Source of the DNA: Vibrio diazotrophicus
Lineage (GTDB): Bacteria; Pseudomonadota; Gammaproteobacteria; Enterobacterales; Vibrionaceae
Assembly: GCF_038452265.1 (NCBI RefSeq)
Contig: NZ_CP151843.1
Span: 1,240,001-1,304,000, forward strand
Direction: 5' to 3'
DNA: 64,000 nt
The position numbers and the translations under genes are program-made. Positions within the stretch are counted from its first letter, which is position 1. Each line of letters starts with the position of its first letter. Below the pieces are notes generated by a model. The model worked only from the letters and a program-made list of their open reading frames with translations. It was not told the origin of the DNA and did not search any database. Shown piece after piece: positions 36,270 to 45,203 of the stretch.

Positions 36270-37672
36270 CGCGCCTCCTTAGAAATCAATCCAGCCATCT
36301 CGTTTTGCATGACTTCATGAGCTTCAAAGCGGTAAGCGCTGATATGAACAGGGACTTCATCTTTGTGATTACGTAATAGCAAATTGGCTAATGCAAACAG
36401 GCGCTCACGAATCCCCTCATAGCCAAACTGACGTATGTCCATATTCCCGTACTGATCGTGGCAAGGATAACCAGCACGCAAAACCGGAACTAGCGGCTCA
36501 CACATCTGTGCAGCATGAGTGTTACTGATCACCACTTTCAGATGTGAGTTGTTCAGATCAATCGCTGAGAGATCGCCTATAACAATGTCATCCGCATCGA
36601 TATCCGATAGATGGGACGCATCAATCGTGGTGATCAACTGAGAAATTCGGCCGCCAACCGAGAGAAGCAATTCGGCGTAACCTTTGGCAAGGTCGGGTTC
36701 TAGCGCAATCACATACTCTTCTCGACTGAGCAGAAAATGGGTATCTAACATTGCATCCTGCACCCGTTGTCTAGCTCGCGTCATCCAACTCGGTACATCG
36801 TGTCCACTGATGCGGGATAAGGTCATCACGAGATCATCCACCACATCCATATTCATACCCATGCCAAACGACTGATAGGGAATATCAAAACGCTGTTTTA
36901 GCCATTGGGCAAGATCAAGCAGACCATCGCCCAGCACCAAAGTCATGATGCTGTCAGACATCAGTTCCACTTCCATCACTGACGTACCACCAGTGCTGGT
37001 TGCGTTGTATTCCGCTTCGTCCAAATGTCCATCAAGTGATAGGGATAAATCGGGTACGACAACCGCATCAAGCCCAAACGCTTCGACATATTGCTTGATG
37101 GTTTCAATGTCAGCTGCCGTCATCCCCAACGAACAGAGCACATTGACCTGTTGACGCTGACGAGGACGCAAGGTTGGAGGCTGAACAAGCTGCTTTACCA
37201 CGCTGCGAACAGCTTCGCAAAAACCGGTTTGCATTGAGCCAACAAAATCCGGCGTAGCCATTGAGACAATTCGAGTGTTAGCAAACTGAGGATGGCTATG
37301 TTTGAAATCCGCAATCACCCGAAACACATCACAGCCTTGCATCTCTGTCAGACCTGTCGTCATTACCGCGATAAGCTCTGGGCTTTGTTTTTCACACAGC
37401 AGTTGCAAAGCTTCGCTGAGGTTCTCATCGCCGCCCATCACTGCTGAGACTTGGTCAATAGCGGTGTTTTGCAGAGGGATGGGCTCGCGCAAATGCTGAA
37501 TCAAATAGACTTTGGCAAATGCACTGCATCCTTGAGCGCCATGCATTAACGGAATAGAACGATGAAAACCGAGTGACGCCAGAGTTGCCCCTGTTGCAGG
37601 GCTAGTTTTCAAAGGCTGAGAAACCAAAGGAGAATTCATTTTTCTTACTTTCGCATTTCTTTCAGTCACCAT
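36266..37672 (-). CDS. nifN: FeMo-cofactor scaffold subunit NifN
   Basis: 468 residues. Beta subunit of the NifEN scaffold, a paralogue of NifK. 'HGAQGCSAFAKV' supplies the conserved cluster Cys (Cys49), and 'VMGGDENL' follows. ATG 37672 is chosen since AAGGAG sits 6 bases upstream, just after the nifE stop; the frame extends to 37693 but would overlap nifE. Acts with NifE to mature the cofactor in the cytoplasm. Confidence 0.92.
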   Translation of the reverse strand: MVTERNAKVRKMNSPLVSQPLKTSPATGATLASLGFHRSIPLMHGAQGCSAFAKVYLIQHLREPIPLQNTAIDQVSAVMGGDENLSEALQLLCEKQSPELIAVMTTGLTEMQGCDVFRVIADFKHSHPQFANTRIVSMATPDFVGSMQTGFCEAVRSVVKQLVQPPTLRPRQRQQVNVLCSLGMTAADIETIKQYVEAFGLDAVVVPDLSLSLDGHLDEAEYNATSTGGTSVMEVELMSDSIMTLVLGDGLLDLAQWLKQRFDIPYQSFGMGMNMDVVDDLVMTLSRISGHDVPSWMTRARQRVQDAMLDTHFLLSREEYVIALEPDLAKGYAELLLSVGGRISQLITTIDASHLSDIDADDIVIGDLSAIDLNNSHLKVVISNTHAAQMCEPLVPVLRAGYPCHDQYGNMDIRQFGYEGIRERLFALANLLLRNHKDEVPVHISAYRFEAHEVMQNEMAGLISKEAR

Positions 37673-37682
37673 TTGAATCTCC

Positions 37683-39110
37683 TTACTTGGCATTCACAAC
37701 AGCATTGGTTGAGGACAAGCTATCCGATGATGTTTGCAGCGACCAAGGCGCATCGCTGCGAACTTTTGCCCAAATCGGCGCTTCTAAAGTGCGACACAGT
37801 TCCTGCGCAAGGGTGATCATGCCTTTATACCCAGCATAGGCATGTTCACGCTCTTGGTTGATGTCGAGAAATGGCAGGCGCGCTTTTAACGCGGTGTACA
37901 TGTTGCGGCCACCCGCAATCATGATGTCAGCGTTGTAACGATGATAGGTATCGAGAAGCAGTGATGCTCCACCTTCATCAAGCATTAGCGCCTCTTCGCC
38001 CATGATATCCATAATGCGTTTCTTATCTGACTGAGTGGATTTACGCGTGCCTGTTGCAACACATTCCACGCCAAGCTCTTTTAGCGCACTAACGACCGAC
38101 CAGGATTTCACCCCACCGGTATAAAGCAGTGCTTTTTTACCGTTAAGGCACTCAACATAAGGCTTTAATGCTTCTCGAGTTTGGGCTTCTTCTCGGAAAA
38201 TTAAAGCCTCCGTCTCTTCGATTAAACGCTCATCTTTGATTAAACGAGCGAATGAACGCAGCGCTGCCGATGTATCTTCAATGCCGTAAAAGCTGCCTTC
38301 AAACCAGGGAATATGCCACTTTTCTTCTAGTTTACGGGCAACGTTGACTTGTGCTCGGGCGCAAACCACCATCGCCGCATCGGCGCGATGCATGGTTTGA
38401 ATTTGATGAAATTGAGTGTCACCCGCCAAGCAACACAACACTCTCAAACCCAGCAGTTCAAACAACGGAGAAACATGCCAAAACTCACCGGCGATGTTGT
38501 ATTCACCAATCAATACAATGTCGTGCACGTGACGTGTCGCGTCATGCTTCATCAAAGGTTTCGCTGGTGGCTCTGCACTGCCGATGACGCGCTCAAACAT
38601 CACATTACCCGCAATACGGTTGCCAAGATTTTTATTGCCATAGAAACCAGCGGCATCAACAGGAATGACAGGTATGTTCCAGCGATCTTTCGCCAACTGG
38701 CATATCGCTTCAATGTCATTGCCCTCGAGAGCAGGAACACAGGTCATGTAGACAAACACGGCGGGCGGAGCGTGTTTTTCTATCAACTGTTTAATCGCAT
38801 GAAGCAGTCGCTTCTCCGCGCGCCCCATAATCACGTCCTGCTCGTTCAGATCCGTGGTGAAACCATAGCGAAACAGATTTGTACCTGTTGCCCGTGTTCC
38901 TCGATTGTTCCAACTGTTACCAGCACAGCCAATCGGACCGTGGACAATATGTCCAACATCGGCAATCGGCAACAAACTGATTTGCGCACCGTCGAAAGTA
39001 CAACCACCAGCCGTGGCACCCGGTTTGGGTCGACTACAGCCACTTTTGCTGCCTGAGTTATGTTCGCAAGCAGGTTCATCTTGTAAGAGTTTTATTTCGG
39101 ACTGCTTCAT
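37683..39110 (-). CDS. nifE: FeMo-cofactor scaffold subunit NifE
   Basis: 475 residues. Alpha subunit of the NifEN scaffold, NifD paralogue. P-cluster-like cysteines are at 37 ('GGCTFDGA'), 62 ('GPIGCAGN') and 124 ('YMTCVPALEGND'). First gene of the nifE-nifN-nifX-fdxB unit. GGAGG precedes the start. Upstream lie a sigma-54 promoter, an IHF site and a NifA site. Confidence 0.93.
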   Translation of the reverse strand: MKQSEIKLLQDEPACEHNSGSKSGCSRPKPGATAGGCTFDGAQISLLPIADVGHIVHGPIGCAGNSWNNRGTRATGTNLFRYGFTTDLNEQDVIMGRAEKRLLHAIKQLIEKHAPPAVFVYMTCVPALEGNDIEAICQLAKDRWNIPVIPVDAAGFYGNKNLGNRIAGNVMFERVIGSAEPPAKPLMKHDATRHVHDIVLIGEYNIAGEFWHVSPLFELLGLRVLCCLAGDTQFHQIQTMHRADAAMVVCARAQVNVARKLEEKWHIPWFEGSFYGIEDTSAALRSFARLIKDERLIEETEALIFREEAQTREALKPYVECLNGKKALLYTGGVKSWSVVSALKELGVECVATGTRKSTQSDKKRIMDIMGEEALMLDEGGASLLLDTYHRYNADIMIAGGRNMYTALKARLPFLDINQEREHAYAGYKGMITLAQELCRTLEAPIWAKVRSDAPWSLQTSSDSLSSTNAVVNAK

Positions 39111-39182
39111 GGTGCCTCCAACTGGCTACATCTGACGATGTTGTTACATTCAATCCCTGAATGTCGTATTAATCAGTGGAAT

Positions 39183-39198
39183 TGCAATTAGAAAGCCA
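39183..39198 (-). promoter_or_regulatory. sigma-54 promoter of nifE
   Basis: Minus-strand TGGCTT-N5-TTGCA matches the -24/-12 consensus (TGGCAC-N5-TTGCA) in all but two bases, with GG and GC ten bases apart. It ends 72 bases before nifE. Confidence 0.8.
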
Positions 39199-39202
39199 AA
39201 AA

Positions 39203-39215
39203 TAACTTATTGATA
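39203..39215. promoter_or_regulatory. IHF site between nifE promoter and NifA site
   Basis: Minus-strand TATCAATAAGTTA fits the IHF consensus WATCAANNNNTTR at every position and lies between the promoter and the activator site, where IHF bends DNA in nif promoters. Confidence 0.6.
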
Positions 39216-39248
39216 AATTGAGTTTATTTAGGAGATGAAATGAACAAT

Positions 39249-39264
39249 TGTCGTAAAACGAACA
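39249..39264. promoter_or_regulatory. NifA upstream activator site of nifE
   Basis: TGT-N10-ACA exact match, about 50 bases upstream of the -24 element. It could also act on the plus-strand gene at 39357. Confidence 0.7.
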
Positions 39265-39356
39265 AAGTGAAATAGAAGGTGCGACAAAAAAGAAATAAAC
39301 ATGCACCTTTGGCTATGCTACCGTAAATTCGATTTTTAACTTGATGGAGATAGAGG

Positions 39357-39596
39357 ATGAGCGGCAGTTGGGCTAACGTCTTTCCGTACTTTGCTGGAGC
39401 GTTGAAGATAATTGTATTAGGCATTGGCGGTTACTTAGCGATTAAGTGGCACTTTGATGAAGAAGCAAGAGTGAGAGAAGAAGAAGGCGTTGTATTTGAT
39501 AGATCAGGCTACATGAAAAAGATGGCGATGATACTAGCCTTTCTCGTCACTCTAGTGATCGTAGTGATTTATGCGACTGACTGGCTGCTCTACTGA
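39357..39596 (+). CDS. small two-pass membrane protein within the nif block, unknown
   Basis: 79 residues. Two membrane helices (about 9-29 and 56-76) are joined by a charged loop ('HFDEEARVREEEG'). GGAG lies 7 bases before the ATG. It runs opposite to the nif genes and is divergent from nifE, sharing the 246-base region with the NifA site. I do not recognise a family. It may be a nif accessory protein or a bystander. Confidence 0.65.
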   Translation: MSGSWANVFPYFAGALKIIVLGIGGYLAIKWHFDEEARVREEEGVVFDRSGYMKKMAMILAFLVTLVIVVIYATDWLLY

Positions 39597-39710
39597 CGGG
39601 CTCTATTGCTAACATCTATGCTTGGCAAAATTTCCAATCGTTCAATCAAAACGTCACCTCCTCGAACACACGCTTGAAGAAAACAAGGTGAAGCGGACAA
39701 GGAGGTTGTG

Positions 39711-39773
39711 ATGAAACGATCCCACACTTCACTCATCGTGAAGTGCAATCACAAGACCACTGCATGCGGCTAA
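39711..39773 (+). CDS. possible 20-residue ORF with strong ribosome site
   Basis: ATG 39711 is preceded by AAGGAGG with 5 bases spacing; 20 codons (starts MKRSHTS, two Cys) end at TAA 39773. It overlaps the 3' end of the convergent DUF6129-like gene. No similarity known; it could be a chance ORF or a microprotein. Confidence 0.3.
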   Translation: MKRSHTSLIVKCNHKTTACG

Positions 39774-40043
39774 ATCAAAGGTCAATGAACTGCAGCCCGA
39801 CAAGCTGTGCGAGACTAAATGTAGATCAAAGTGATTCGCTTCAAGATACGCTTCACGAGTTCCCATCTCCTGCTCAAAACAAAGAGTAAAACGCAGTTCA
39901 GGATAGCTTAATTTCAAGCTATGCAACGTTTGCTGATTGATGTCGGACTGTGCCTCAAGTTTGGCAACGATGTCCGACAATACTACGGGAGAAAGATGCG
40001 CAAGCTGCATTGATGCAGATGCCTCTATAACTACATCACTCAT
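39729..40043 (-). CDS. small nif-operon protein, DUF6129-like
   Basis: 104 residues from ATG 40043 (GGAGGAGAG upstream), overlapping the nifY stop by 8 bases. The middle 'LSPVVLSDIVAKLEAQ' and the end 'LRFTLCFEQEM...FDLHLVS...SSLTFDLAACSGLVIAL' resemble what I recall of DUF6129 proteins found in nif operons of proteobacteria. Function unknown. It is the last gene of the nifH unit. Confidence 0.65.
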   Translation of the reverse strand: MSDVVIEASASMQLAHLSPVVLSDIVAKLEAQSDINQQTLHSLKLSYPELRFTLCFEQEMGTREAYLEANHFDLHLVSHSLSGCSSLTFDLAACSGLVIALHDE

Positions 40044-40746
40044 AGCTCTCCTCCGGCTCCAATTCTCCACACTCAACGACATCCTTTTTGAAATCAAGGA
40101 TTCGTTTCACCCAAGGTGGTGGATTGGTTGCGATCACTTGCGAGAGATCCTTTAGCACTACAGAAGCCTCTATAGGCGCAGTTTTCTTGATGGGATGGAT
40201 ATTAGCGCGCGTAACACGAGCAGCGGCAGGTCCGCCAATCGAAAGGGTAAACAGCATATGGCAATCGCGGATTCTATCCAGCATTGCAATGGCTCGCTCT
40301 TCACCTTTCTTCTCGGTTGGCATTTCACGCACCTCAACCAGTTGATGCTGGGTCGCATTGACTTCATATATTAAAACGCGCAAGCACGAACCGTAGTGCC
40401 CATTAACCATCTCACCTTGGTTCGATGTCAACGCCACGCGCAGTTTTGGTCCAGAGATAGGTGTTTGCAAAGCGACTTCTGGCGCAGAAACATCACTGAT
40501 TTCTGGATTACAAAGCACATGCAAAGCGTTGGAAACGTCTTTGCGAGTTGCTCCTGAACCTAATGAACCAACCATTAAACGAAAAGCCTTCGGAGACAAA
40601 CCGACTAACTTGGTTTCAGTCAGAGGCTCACCAAGGTGCTGAATCAACAGCCCCAATAGTGAGCGCAGTTCGATATTGGGCAACGACTTAGACGCTAAAG
40701 CAATGCGTATCGCCGCTTGGTCGGAAATGGTATTGTCCATCATCAT
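40036..40746 (-). CDS. nifY: nitrogenase-associated protein NifY
   Basis: 236 residues. An N-terminal helical domain (about 1-80, SAM-like, as in NafY/NifY) is followed by a NifX-like cofactor-binding domain ('LRVALTSNQGEMVNGHYGSC', 'IGGPAAARVTRANIHP'). The family binds apo-dinitrogenase and FeMo-cofactor and helps insert it. AGGAGG precedes the first of three tandem ATGs. It follows nifT by 14 bases. Confidence 0.85.
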   Translation of the reverse strand: MMMDNTISDQAAIRIALASKSLPNIELRSLLGLLIQHLGEPLTETKLVGLSPKAFRLMVGSLGSGATRKDVSNALHVLCNPEISDVSAPEVALQTPISGPKLRVALTSNQGEMVNGHYGSCLRVLIYEVNATQHQLVEVREMPTEKKGEERAIAMLDRIRDCHMLFTLSIGGPAAARVTRANIHPIKKTAPIEASVVLKDLSQVIATNPPPWVKRILDFKKDVVECGELEPEESYE

Positions 40747-40760
40747 ATCGTCCTCCTAAA

Positions 40761-40982
40761 TCACGCTGCTTGTAGTCGTCTGGCTTTTACCGTGATAGGC
40801 AACTTAGGTTTTGTTGCCATTGGGTCAATGTGATAGATCGCCCCGTTGGCTAAACGCACTTCGCCACCCCATTTGCTGTCGCTATCAAACTCAAAGTAAG
40901 TGATCACTTCTTCTAAGTCTTTCTTTGGTAAGTAAAGTGAAAGCACACCATTTTCGTTGTACTGAATCATTACATTCGCCAT
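40761..40982 (-). CDS. nifT: NifT/FixU family protein
   Basis: 73 residues. 'MANVMIQYNENG', 'LSLYLPKKDLEE' and 'WGGEVRLANG' are typical of NifT, a small protein between nifK and nifY with no firmly known role. ATG 40982 has AGAGGGAAAGG upstream; the frame is open to 41045 but that part lacks support. Confidence 0.88.
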   Translation of the reverse strand: MANVMIQYNENGVLSLYLPKKDLEEVITYFEFDSDSKWGGEVRLANGAIYHIDPMATKPKLPITVKARRLQAA

Positions 40983-41044
40983 AACCTTTCCCTCTGTTAG
41001 GCTGATAAAGAAAGGCCGACAGAACATTCCGTCGGCCATTGTCA

Positions 41045-42616
41045 CTAGCGAACCAAGTCAAAACCAAGGTCAGTTTTGCCTAAGTCGCTTGTTTCACGAT
41101 CCAGCTTCGCCAGAACCTCATTCACCAAAGTGGTTAAGATGGTCATTGCACCTTCGTAGCCGAGAGTAGACTGGCGATGAAGATGATGGCGGTCGAAAAT
41201 TGGGAAACCGATACGAACTAGAGGTACTTCAAACTCAGGACCTTTCGCTTTGGTATCACGTTCGATGAACTTACCGTATGAGTTACCAATCAATAGATCC
41301 GGTTTGTCAGTAAACATCAGGGAACGTAAGTGCCATAAGTCTTTACCCATGAACACTTCTGCGTTTTGGCCATATGCCGTTTCAGCAAGCTGAGCTTCCA
41401 TTTGTTTGCGCCAACGCTTCGCGCCGTTGTTACAAAGCACATGCTTAATTTCGCAACCAAGCTCGGTTAGGAACTTACACATACCCAATAGGTAGTCAGG
41501 ATCACCGTACAGTGAAACTGTCACGCCGTGCAGCCAAGTGTGAGAGTCAGTCATCATATCCACAAGACGACCACGCTCTTTGGTGATTGACTCAGGAATA
41601 GGCTTACCTGTCACTTCTGATACTTTCATGATGAAATTATCTGTCCACTCCAATCCCATAGGGATATTCAGTGCTGGCACGTCTTGTTTCCAAGTACCTT
41701 CAATGAATTTCTTGGTTTTCACAAGTTGATCAGGTTGAAGTAAGAAAGTGGCTTTGGAATTCGGTGCATCTTTAACTTCTTCGATTGGCGTACCGCCTGA
41801 ATACATACGGTATTCACCGTCTGCTGGGGTATCCAATACTTCTGATGGGTCACAAAGGAAAGAGTATTCCACCTTCATTTCGTCCAACATACGACGAATG
41901 ACGCGGTAGTTACCAAGATAGGTTTCGAACCCCGGAACAATGTTAATTTTGCCATTGCTTCCAGCCACTTTGCCTTCCATTCCATTAATGGTGAAATAGC
42001 GCAGAATGCCTTCGAACATGTTATCCCATCCAGTCACATGGCTACCCACAAACGAAGGTGTGTGCGCAAATGGAACCGGTAAATCCGCTGGAATATGTTC
42101 ATTGTGTTTGGCGTTATTGATGAAGGCGTTTAAGTCGTCACCGATAACTTCCGCCATACAGGTGGTAGAGACTGCTATCATTTCAGGTTTGTACAAGGCG
42201 TAGGCATTTTTAAGTCCGTCAAACATGTTCTCCTGACCACCAAACACCGCTGCGTCTTCTGTCATTGAGTCAGAAACACATGCAACAGGTTCTTTAAAGT
42301 GGCGGTTGAAATAAGAACGGAAGTAAGCCACACAACCTTGTGAACCGTGCACGTAAGGGAGTGTTTTTTCGAAACCGAGAGAACACAAAACGCTACCGAG
42401 TGGCTGACACGCTTTCGCTGGGTCAATCGTAATGTGCTTACGGGCAAAGTTAATCTCTTGGTATTCTTTCGTTGTTGTCCATTCAAAGGTTTCGCGAACC
42501 TTCTTAGCATCAACGGCATTTTCAAAAGTTGCGCGCTTGTTGGCCATCAACTCTTGATACTCTGGTTGCTGAAATAGCGCATAACCAGTTTTAATGTCTT
42601 CAACTTTTTGAGTCAT
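41045..42616 (-). CDS. nifK: nitrogenase molybdenum-iron protein beta chain
   Basis: 523 residues. P-cluster cysteines at 70 ('AKACQPLG'), 95 ('GSQGCVAYF') and 153 ('TTCMAEVIGDD'), the same numbers as in Azotobacter. Conserved Ser-type segment 'TPSFVGSHVTGWDNM'. Forms the alpha2-beta2 dinitrogenase with NifD. 77 bases separate it from nifD, containing a short hairpin. GGAG upstream of the start. Confidence 0.96.
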   Translation of the reverse strand: MTQKVEDIKTGYALFQQPEYQELMANKRATFENAVDAKKVRETFEWTTTKEYQEINFARKHITIDPAKACQPLGSVLCSLGFEKTLPYVHGSQGCVAYFRSYFNRHFKEPVACVSDSMTEDAAVFGGQENMFDGLKNAYALYKPEMIAVSTTCMAEVIGDDLNAFINNAKHNEHIPADLPVPFAHTPSFVGSHVTGWDNMFEGILRYFTINGMEGKVAGSNGKINIVPGFETYLGNYRVIRRMLDEMKVEYSFLCDPSEVLDTPADGEYRMYSGGTPIEEVKDAPNSKATFLLQPDQLVKTKKFIEGTWKQDVPALNIPMGLEWTDNFIMKVSEVTGKPIPESITKERGRLVDMMTDSHTWLHGVTVSLYGDPDYLLGMCKFLTELGCEIKHVLCNNGAKRWRKQMEAQLAETAYGQNAEVFMGKDLWHLRSLMFTDKPDLLIGNSYGKFIERDTKAKGPEFEVPLVRIGFPIFDRHHLHRQSTLGYEGAMTILTTLVNEVLAKLDRETSDLGKTDLGFDLVR

Positions 42617-42670
42617 GAGTATTCTCCTACCGTGCCACTAATCTGTGAACGCCGGCTCGGGTTACATTAA

Positions 42671-42687
42671 TTGGAAATCCTTTCCAA
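42671..42687. repeat. small hairpin between nifD and nifK
   Basis: 7-bp perfect palindrome TTGGAAA/TTTCCAA with a 3-base loop, 7 bases after the nifD stop. It may shape mRNA stability or processing; no T run. Confidence 0.45.
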
Positions 42688-42693
42688 CTCACT

Positions 42694-44160
42694 TTAAGCA
42701 GATTTAGCTAACGCTTCGTCTGATGCTTCTTCCAACCAAGGTGCTTTCATGCTCTTCCAGCATGGGTTGTTCAGCGTTAAATCCATGTCGCGTGCGAAGA
42801 TAGCGAAACCATCGACACCATGATAAGGACCGGAATAATCCCAGCTGTGCATTTGGCGGAATGGGTAACCCATTTTCTGGAAGACATATTTCTCTTTCAC
42901 ACCAGAACCAATCAAATCTGGGTTCAAGCGTTTAACGAACTCTTCCAACTCATAGGCACTGGCATCATCGAATAGCAAGGTTGAATCTTTGACATCTGGC
43001 GTGGTTTTCACGTAGTCATCGTTATGAGCAAACTCATAACCCGCACCCACGATTTCCATACCCAAATCTTCGTACGCACCAATGATGTGACGAGGACGCA
43101 GACCACCGACATAAAGCATCACAGTCTTGCCTTCTAGGCGTGGGCGATATTTATCAATCACCGCTTGCCATTGCTGACGGTATTTCGCAATCACTTCTTC
43201 AGTCTGCTGCTTAATTTTGTCGTCAAAGAATGCGGCAATTTTACGCATAGACTCTTCGATCTTGGTTGGACCGAATAGGTTGTACTCCACCCAAGGAATG
43301 CCGTTTTTCTCTTCCATGTAACGCACGATGTAGTTCATTGAGCGGTAACAGTGAACAAGGTTTAACGCTACTTTTGGTGTGTTTTTCATCTCAGGTAATG
43401 TGCCATCACCTGACCATTGAGCAACAACGCGCAAACCCATATCTTCGAGGATGATGCGAGAAGACCAAGCATCGCCACCGATGTTGTAGTCACCGATGAT
43501 GGCCACATCGTAAGGTGTTGATTCAATAGTGCTCTCTTGAGCGGCATCCAACACATAGTCACGAATAGTATCGTTCGCGATGTGGTGACCCAACGATTGA
43601 GATACGCCGCGGAAACCTTCACAACGTACAGGCACAATGGTTTTGCCCGTTTCAGCACTCTTTGTTTTCGCTACCGCTTCAATGTCATCACCAATCAGAC
43701 CCACCGGACACTCTGATTGAATCGAGATGCCTTTCGATAGCGGGAACAATGACTCAATCTCATCAATAGCGGCAGAGAGTTTTTTGTCGCCACCGAATAC
43801 GATGTCACGCTCTTGGAAGTCAGTGGTAAAGTTCAACGTACCAAAAGAGTCAACACCCGTTGTACCTGAGTAGTAGTTACGACGACCCGCACGAGAGTAC
43901 TGACCACAGCCGATAGGACCGTGAGAAATGTGAATCATATCTTTCACAGGTCCCCACACTACCCCTTTTGAACCTGCATACGCACAACCACGAACCGTCA
44001 TCACACCTGGCAGTGTTTTGCGGTTTGACGTGATACAAGTGCCTTCAGCAGAGCTATCACTGATCGCAATATGCTTCTTGCGATCTTCACGCGCTTTCTC
44101 AGGATAGACATCCAAAACTTCATCTATCAGCGCCTGTTTTTGTTCTTTGTTCATAGACAT
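42694..44160 (-). CDS. nifD: nitrogenase molybdenum-iron protein alpha chain
   Basis: 488 residues. P-cluster cysteines 59, 85 and 151; FeMo-cofactor ligands Cys271 ('HCYRSMNY') and His438 ('MHSWDYSGPYHG'). Arg in 'RPRHIIGAYEDLG' near the cofactor is also present. The Mo-type ligand set shows molybdenum rather than vanadium or iron-only nitrogenase. ATG 44160 has GAGGA 7 bases upstream; the frame is open to 44187. It follows nifH by 49 bases. Confidence 0.96.
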   Translation of the reverse strand: MSMNKEQKQALIDEVLDVYPEKAREDRKKHIAISDSSAEGTCITSNRKTLPGVMTVRGCAYAGSKGVVWGPVKDMIHISHGPIGCGQYSRAGRRNYYSGTTGVDSFGTLNFTTDFQERDIVFGGDKKLSAAIDEIESLFPLSKGISIQSECPVGLIGDDIEAVAKTKSAETGKTIVPVRCEGFRGVSQSLGHHIANDTIRDYVLDAAQESTIESTPYDVAIIGDYNIGGDAWSSRIILEDMGLRVVAQWSGDGTLPEMKNTPKVALNLVHCYRSMNYIVRYMEEKNGIPWVEYNLFGPTKIEESMRKIAAFFDDKIKQQTEEVIAKYRQQWQAVIDKYRPRLEGKTVMLYVGGLRPRHIIGAYEDLGMEIVGAGYEFAHNDDYVKTTPDVKDSTLLFDDASAYELEEFVKRLNPDLIGSGVKEKYVFQKMGYPFRQMHSWDYSGPYHGVDGFAIFARDMDLTLNNPCWKSMKAPWLEEASDEALAKSA

Positions 44161-44209
44161 AAGTGAATCCTCATTGTCTTTAACCAAATAAGAAGAATCA
44201 GTGCTTAAC

Positions 44210-45088
44210 TTACGCTGTTAGCTCTGCCGCTGTTTTACCTATGATGGTTTCGTCTTCTTCTTCAAGAATGCCGAATTCCATCAACAATTCTTCCAGCTCA
44301 TCCATGGTGACTGGCGTTGGAATCACAAACATTTGGTTGTTGATGATCTTGCTTGCTAGAGCACGATACTCGTCCGCTTGTTTACACGTTGGGTCATATT
44401 CGATAACCGTCATACGACGGATTTCTGCACGTTGTACGATGTTGTCACGAGGAACAAAGTGAATCATCTGCGTACCGATTTTGTCAGCCAGCGCCATGAT
44501 GAGTTCATCTTCACGGTCTGTGTTACGAGAGTTACAAATCAGCCCTGCTAGACGTACACTACCTGTCGCTGCATATTTGCAGATACCTTTAGAGATGTTG
44601 TTTGCAGCGTACATTGCCATCATCTCGCCAGAACATACGATGTAGATTTCTTGCGCTTTGTTTTCACGAATTGGCATCGCGAAACCACCACACACAACGT
44701 CACCCAATACGTCGTAGAAAACGAAATCTAAGTCATCTTCATACGCGCCTTCTTCTTCGAGGAAGTTGATTGCTGTGATAACACCGCGACCAGCACAACC
44801 TACGCCTGGCTCAGGGCCGCCTGATTCCACACAGCGAACATCGCCATAACCGACTTTCAATACATCTTCTAGTTCGATGTCTTCAACCGTACCGGCTTCC
44901 GCTGCCATTTCCATGATGGTGTTTTGTGCTTTTGAGTGCAGGATGAGACGAGTTGAGTCCGCTTTCGGGTCACAACCGATAATCATTACTTTCTTACCCG
45001 CTTCAGCCAACGCTGCCACTAAGTTCTGAGTGGTAGTGGACTTGCCGATGCCGCCTTTTCCGTAAATTGCACATTGACGAATTGCCAT
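44210..45088 (-). CDS. nifH: nitrogenase iron protein (dinitrogenase reductase)
   Basis: 292 residues. P-loop GKGGIGKS (10-17), cluster cysteines 98 and 133, and Arg101 ('GCAGRG'), the site used by DraT for ADP-ribosylation where that system exists. It passes electrons to NifDK with ATP hydrolysis. First gene of the nifHDKTY unit. Start has AAGGAGAT upstream; sigma-54 promoter 39 bases before it. Confidence 0.97.
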   Translation of the reverse strand: MAIRQCAIYGKGGIGKSTTTQNLVAALAEAGKKVMIIGCDPKADSTRLILHSKAQNTIMEMAAEAGTVEDIELEDVLKVGYGDVRCVESGGPEPGVGCAGRGVITAINFLEEEGAYEDDLDFVFYDVLGDVVCGGFAMPIRENKAQEIYIVCSGEMMAMYAANNISKGICKYAATGSVRLAGLICNSRNTDREDELIMALADKIGTQMIHFVPRDNIVQRAEIRRMTVIEYDPTCKQADEYRALASKIINNQMFVIPTPVTMDELEELLMEFGILEEEDETIIGKTAAELTA

Positions 45089-45126
45089 GGTCTATCTCCT
45101 TGTTAAATTAGACTCACGGTCGTTAT

Positions 45127-45142
45127 TGCGAGATCTGTACCA
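45127..45142 (-). promoter_or_regulatory. sigma-54 promoter of nifH
   Basis: Minus-strand TGGTAC-N5-TCGCA, two mismatches to TGGCAC-N5-TTGCA, with GG and GC ten bases apart. Confidence 0.78.
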
Positions 45143-45148
45143 TCAGAA

Positions 45149-45161
45149 AATCAACGATTTT
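45149..45161. promoter_or_regulatory. candidate IHF site upstream of nifH
   Basis: AATCAACGATTTT matches WATCAANNNNTTR at all but the last base, between promoter and NifA site. Confidence 0.4.
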
Positions 45162-45203
45162 TCAATCGATTAGCAATTAGTGTTAGAAGAAACAATCAAA
45201 CAT

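Noticed and set aside
38349..39056. 235-codon plus-strand ORF inside nifE
   Set aside because: Antisense shadow of a clearly coding gene; no ribosome site and no plausible protein features.
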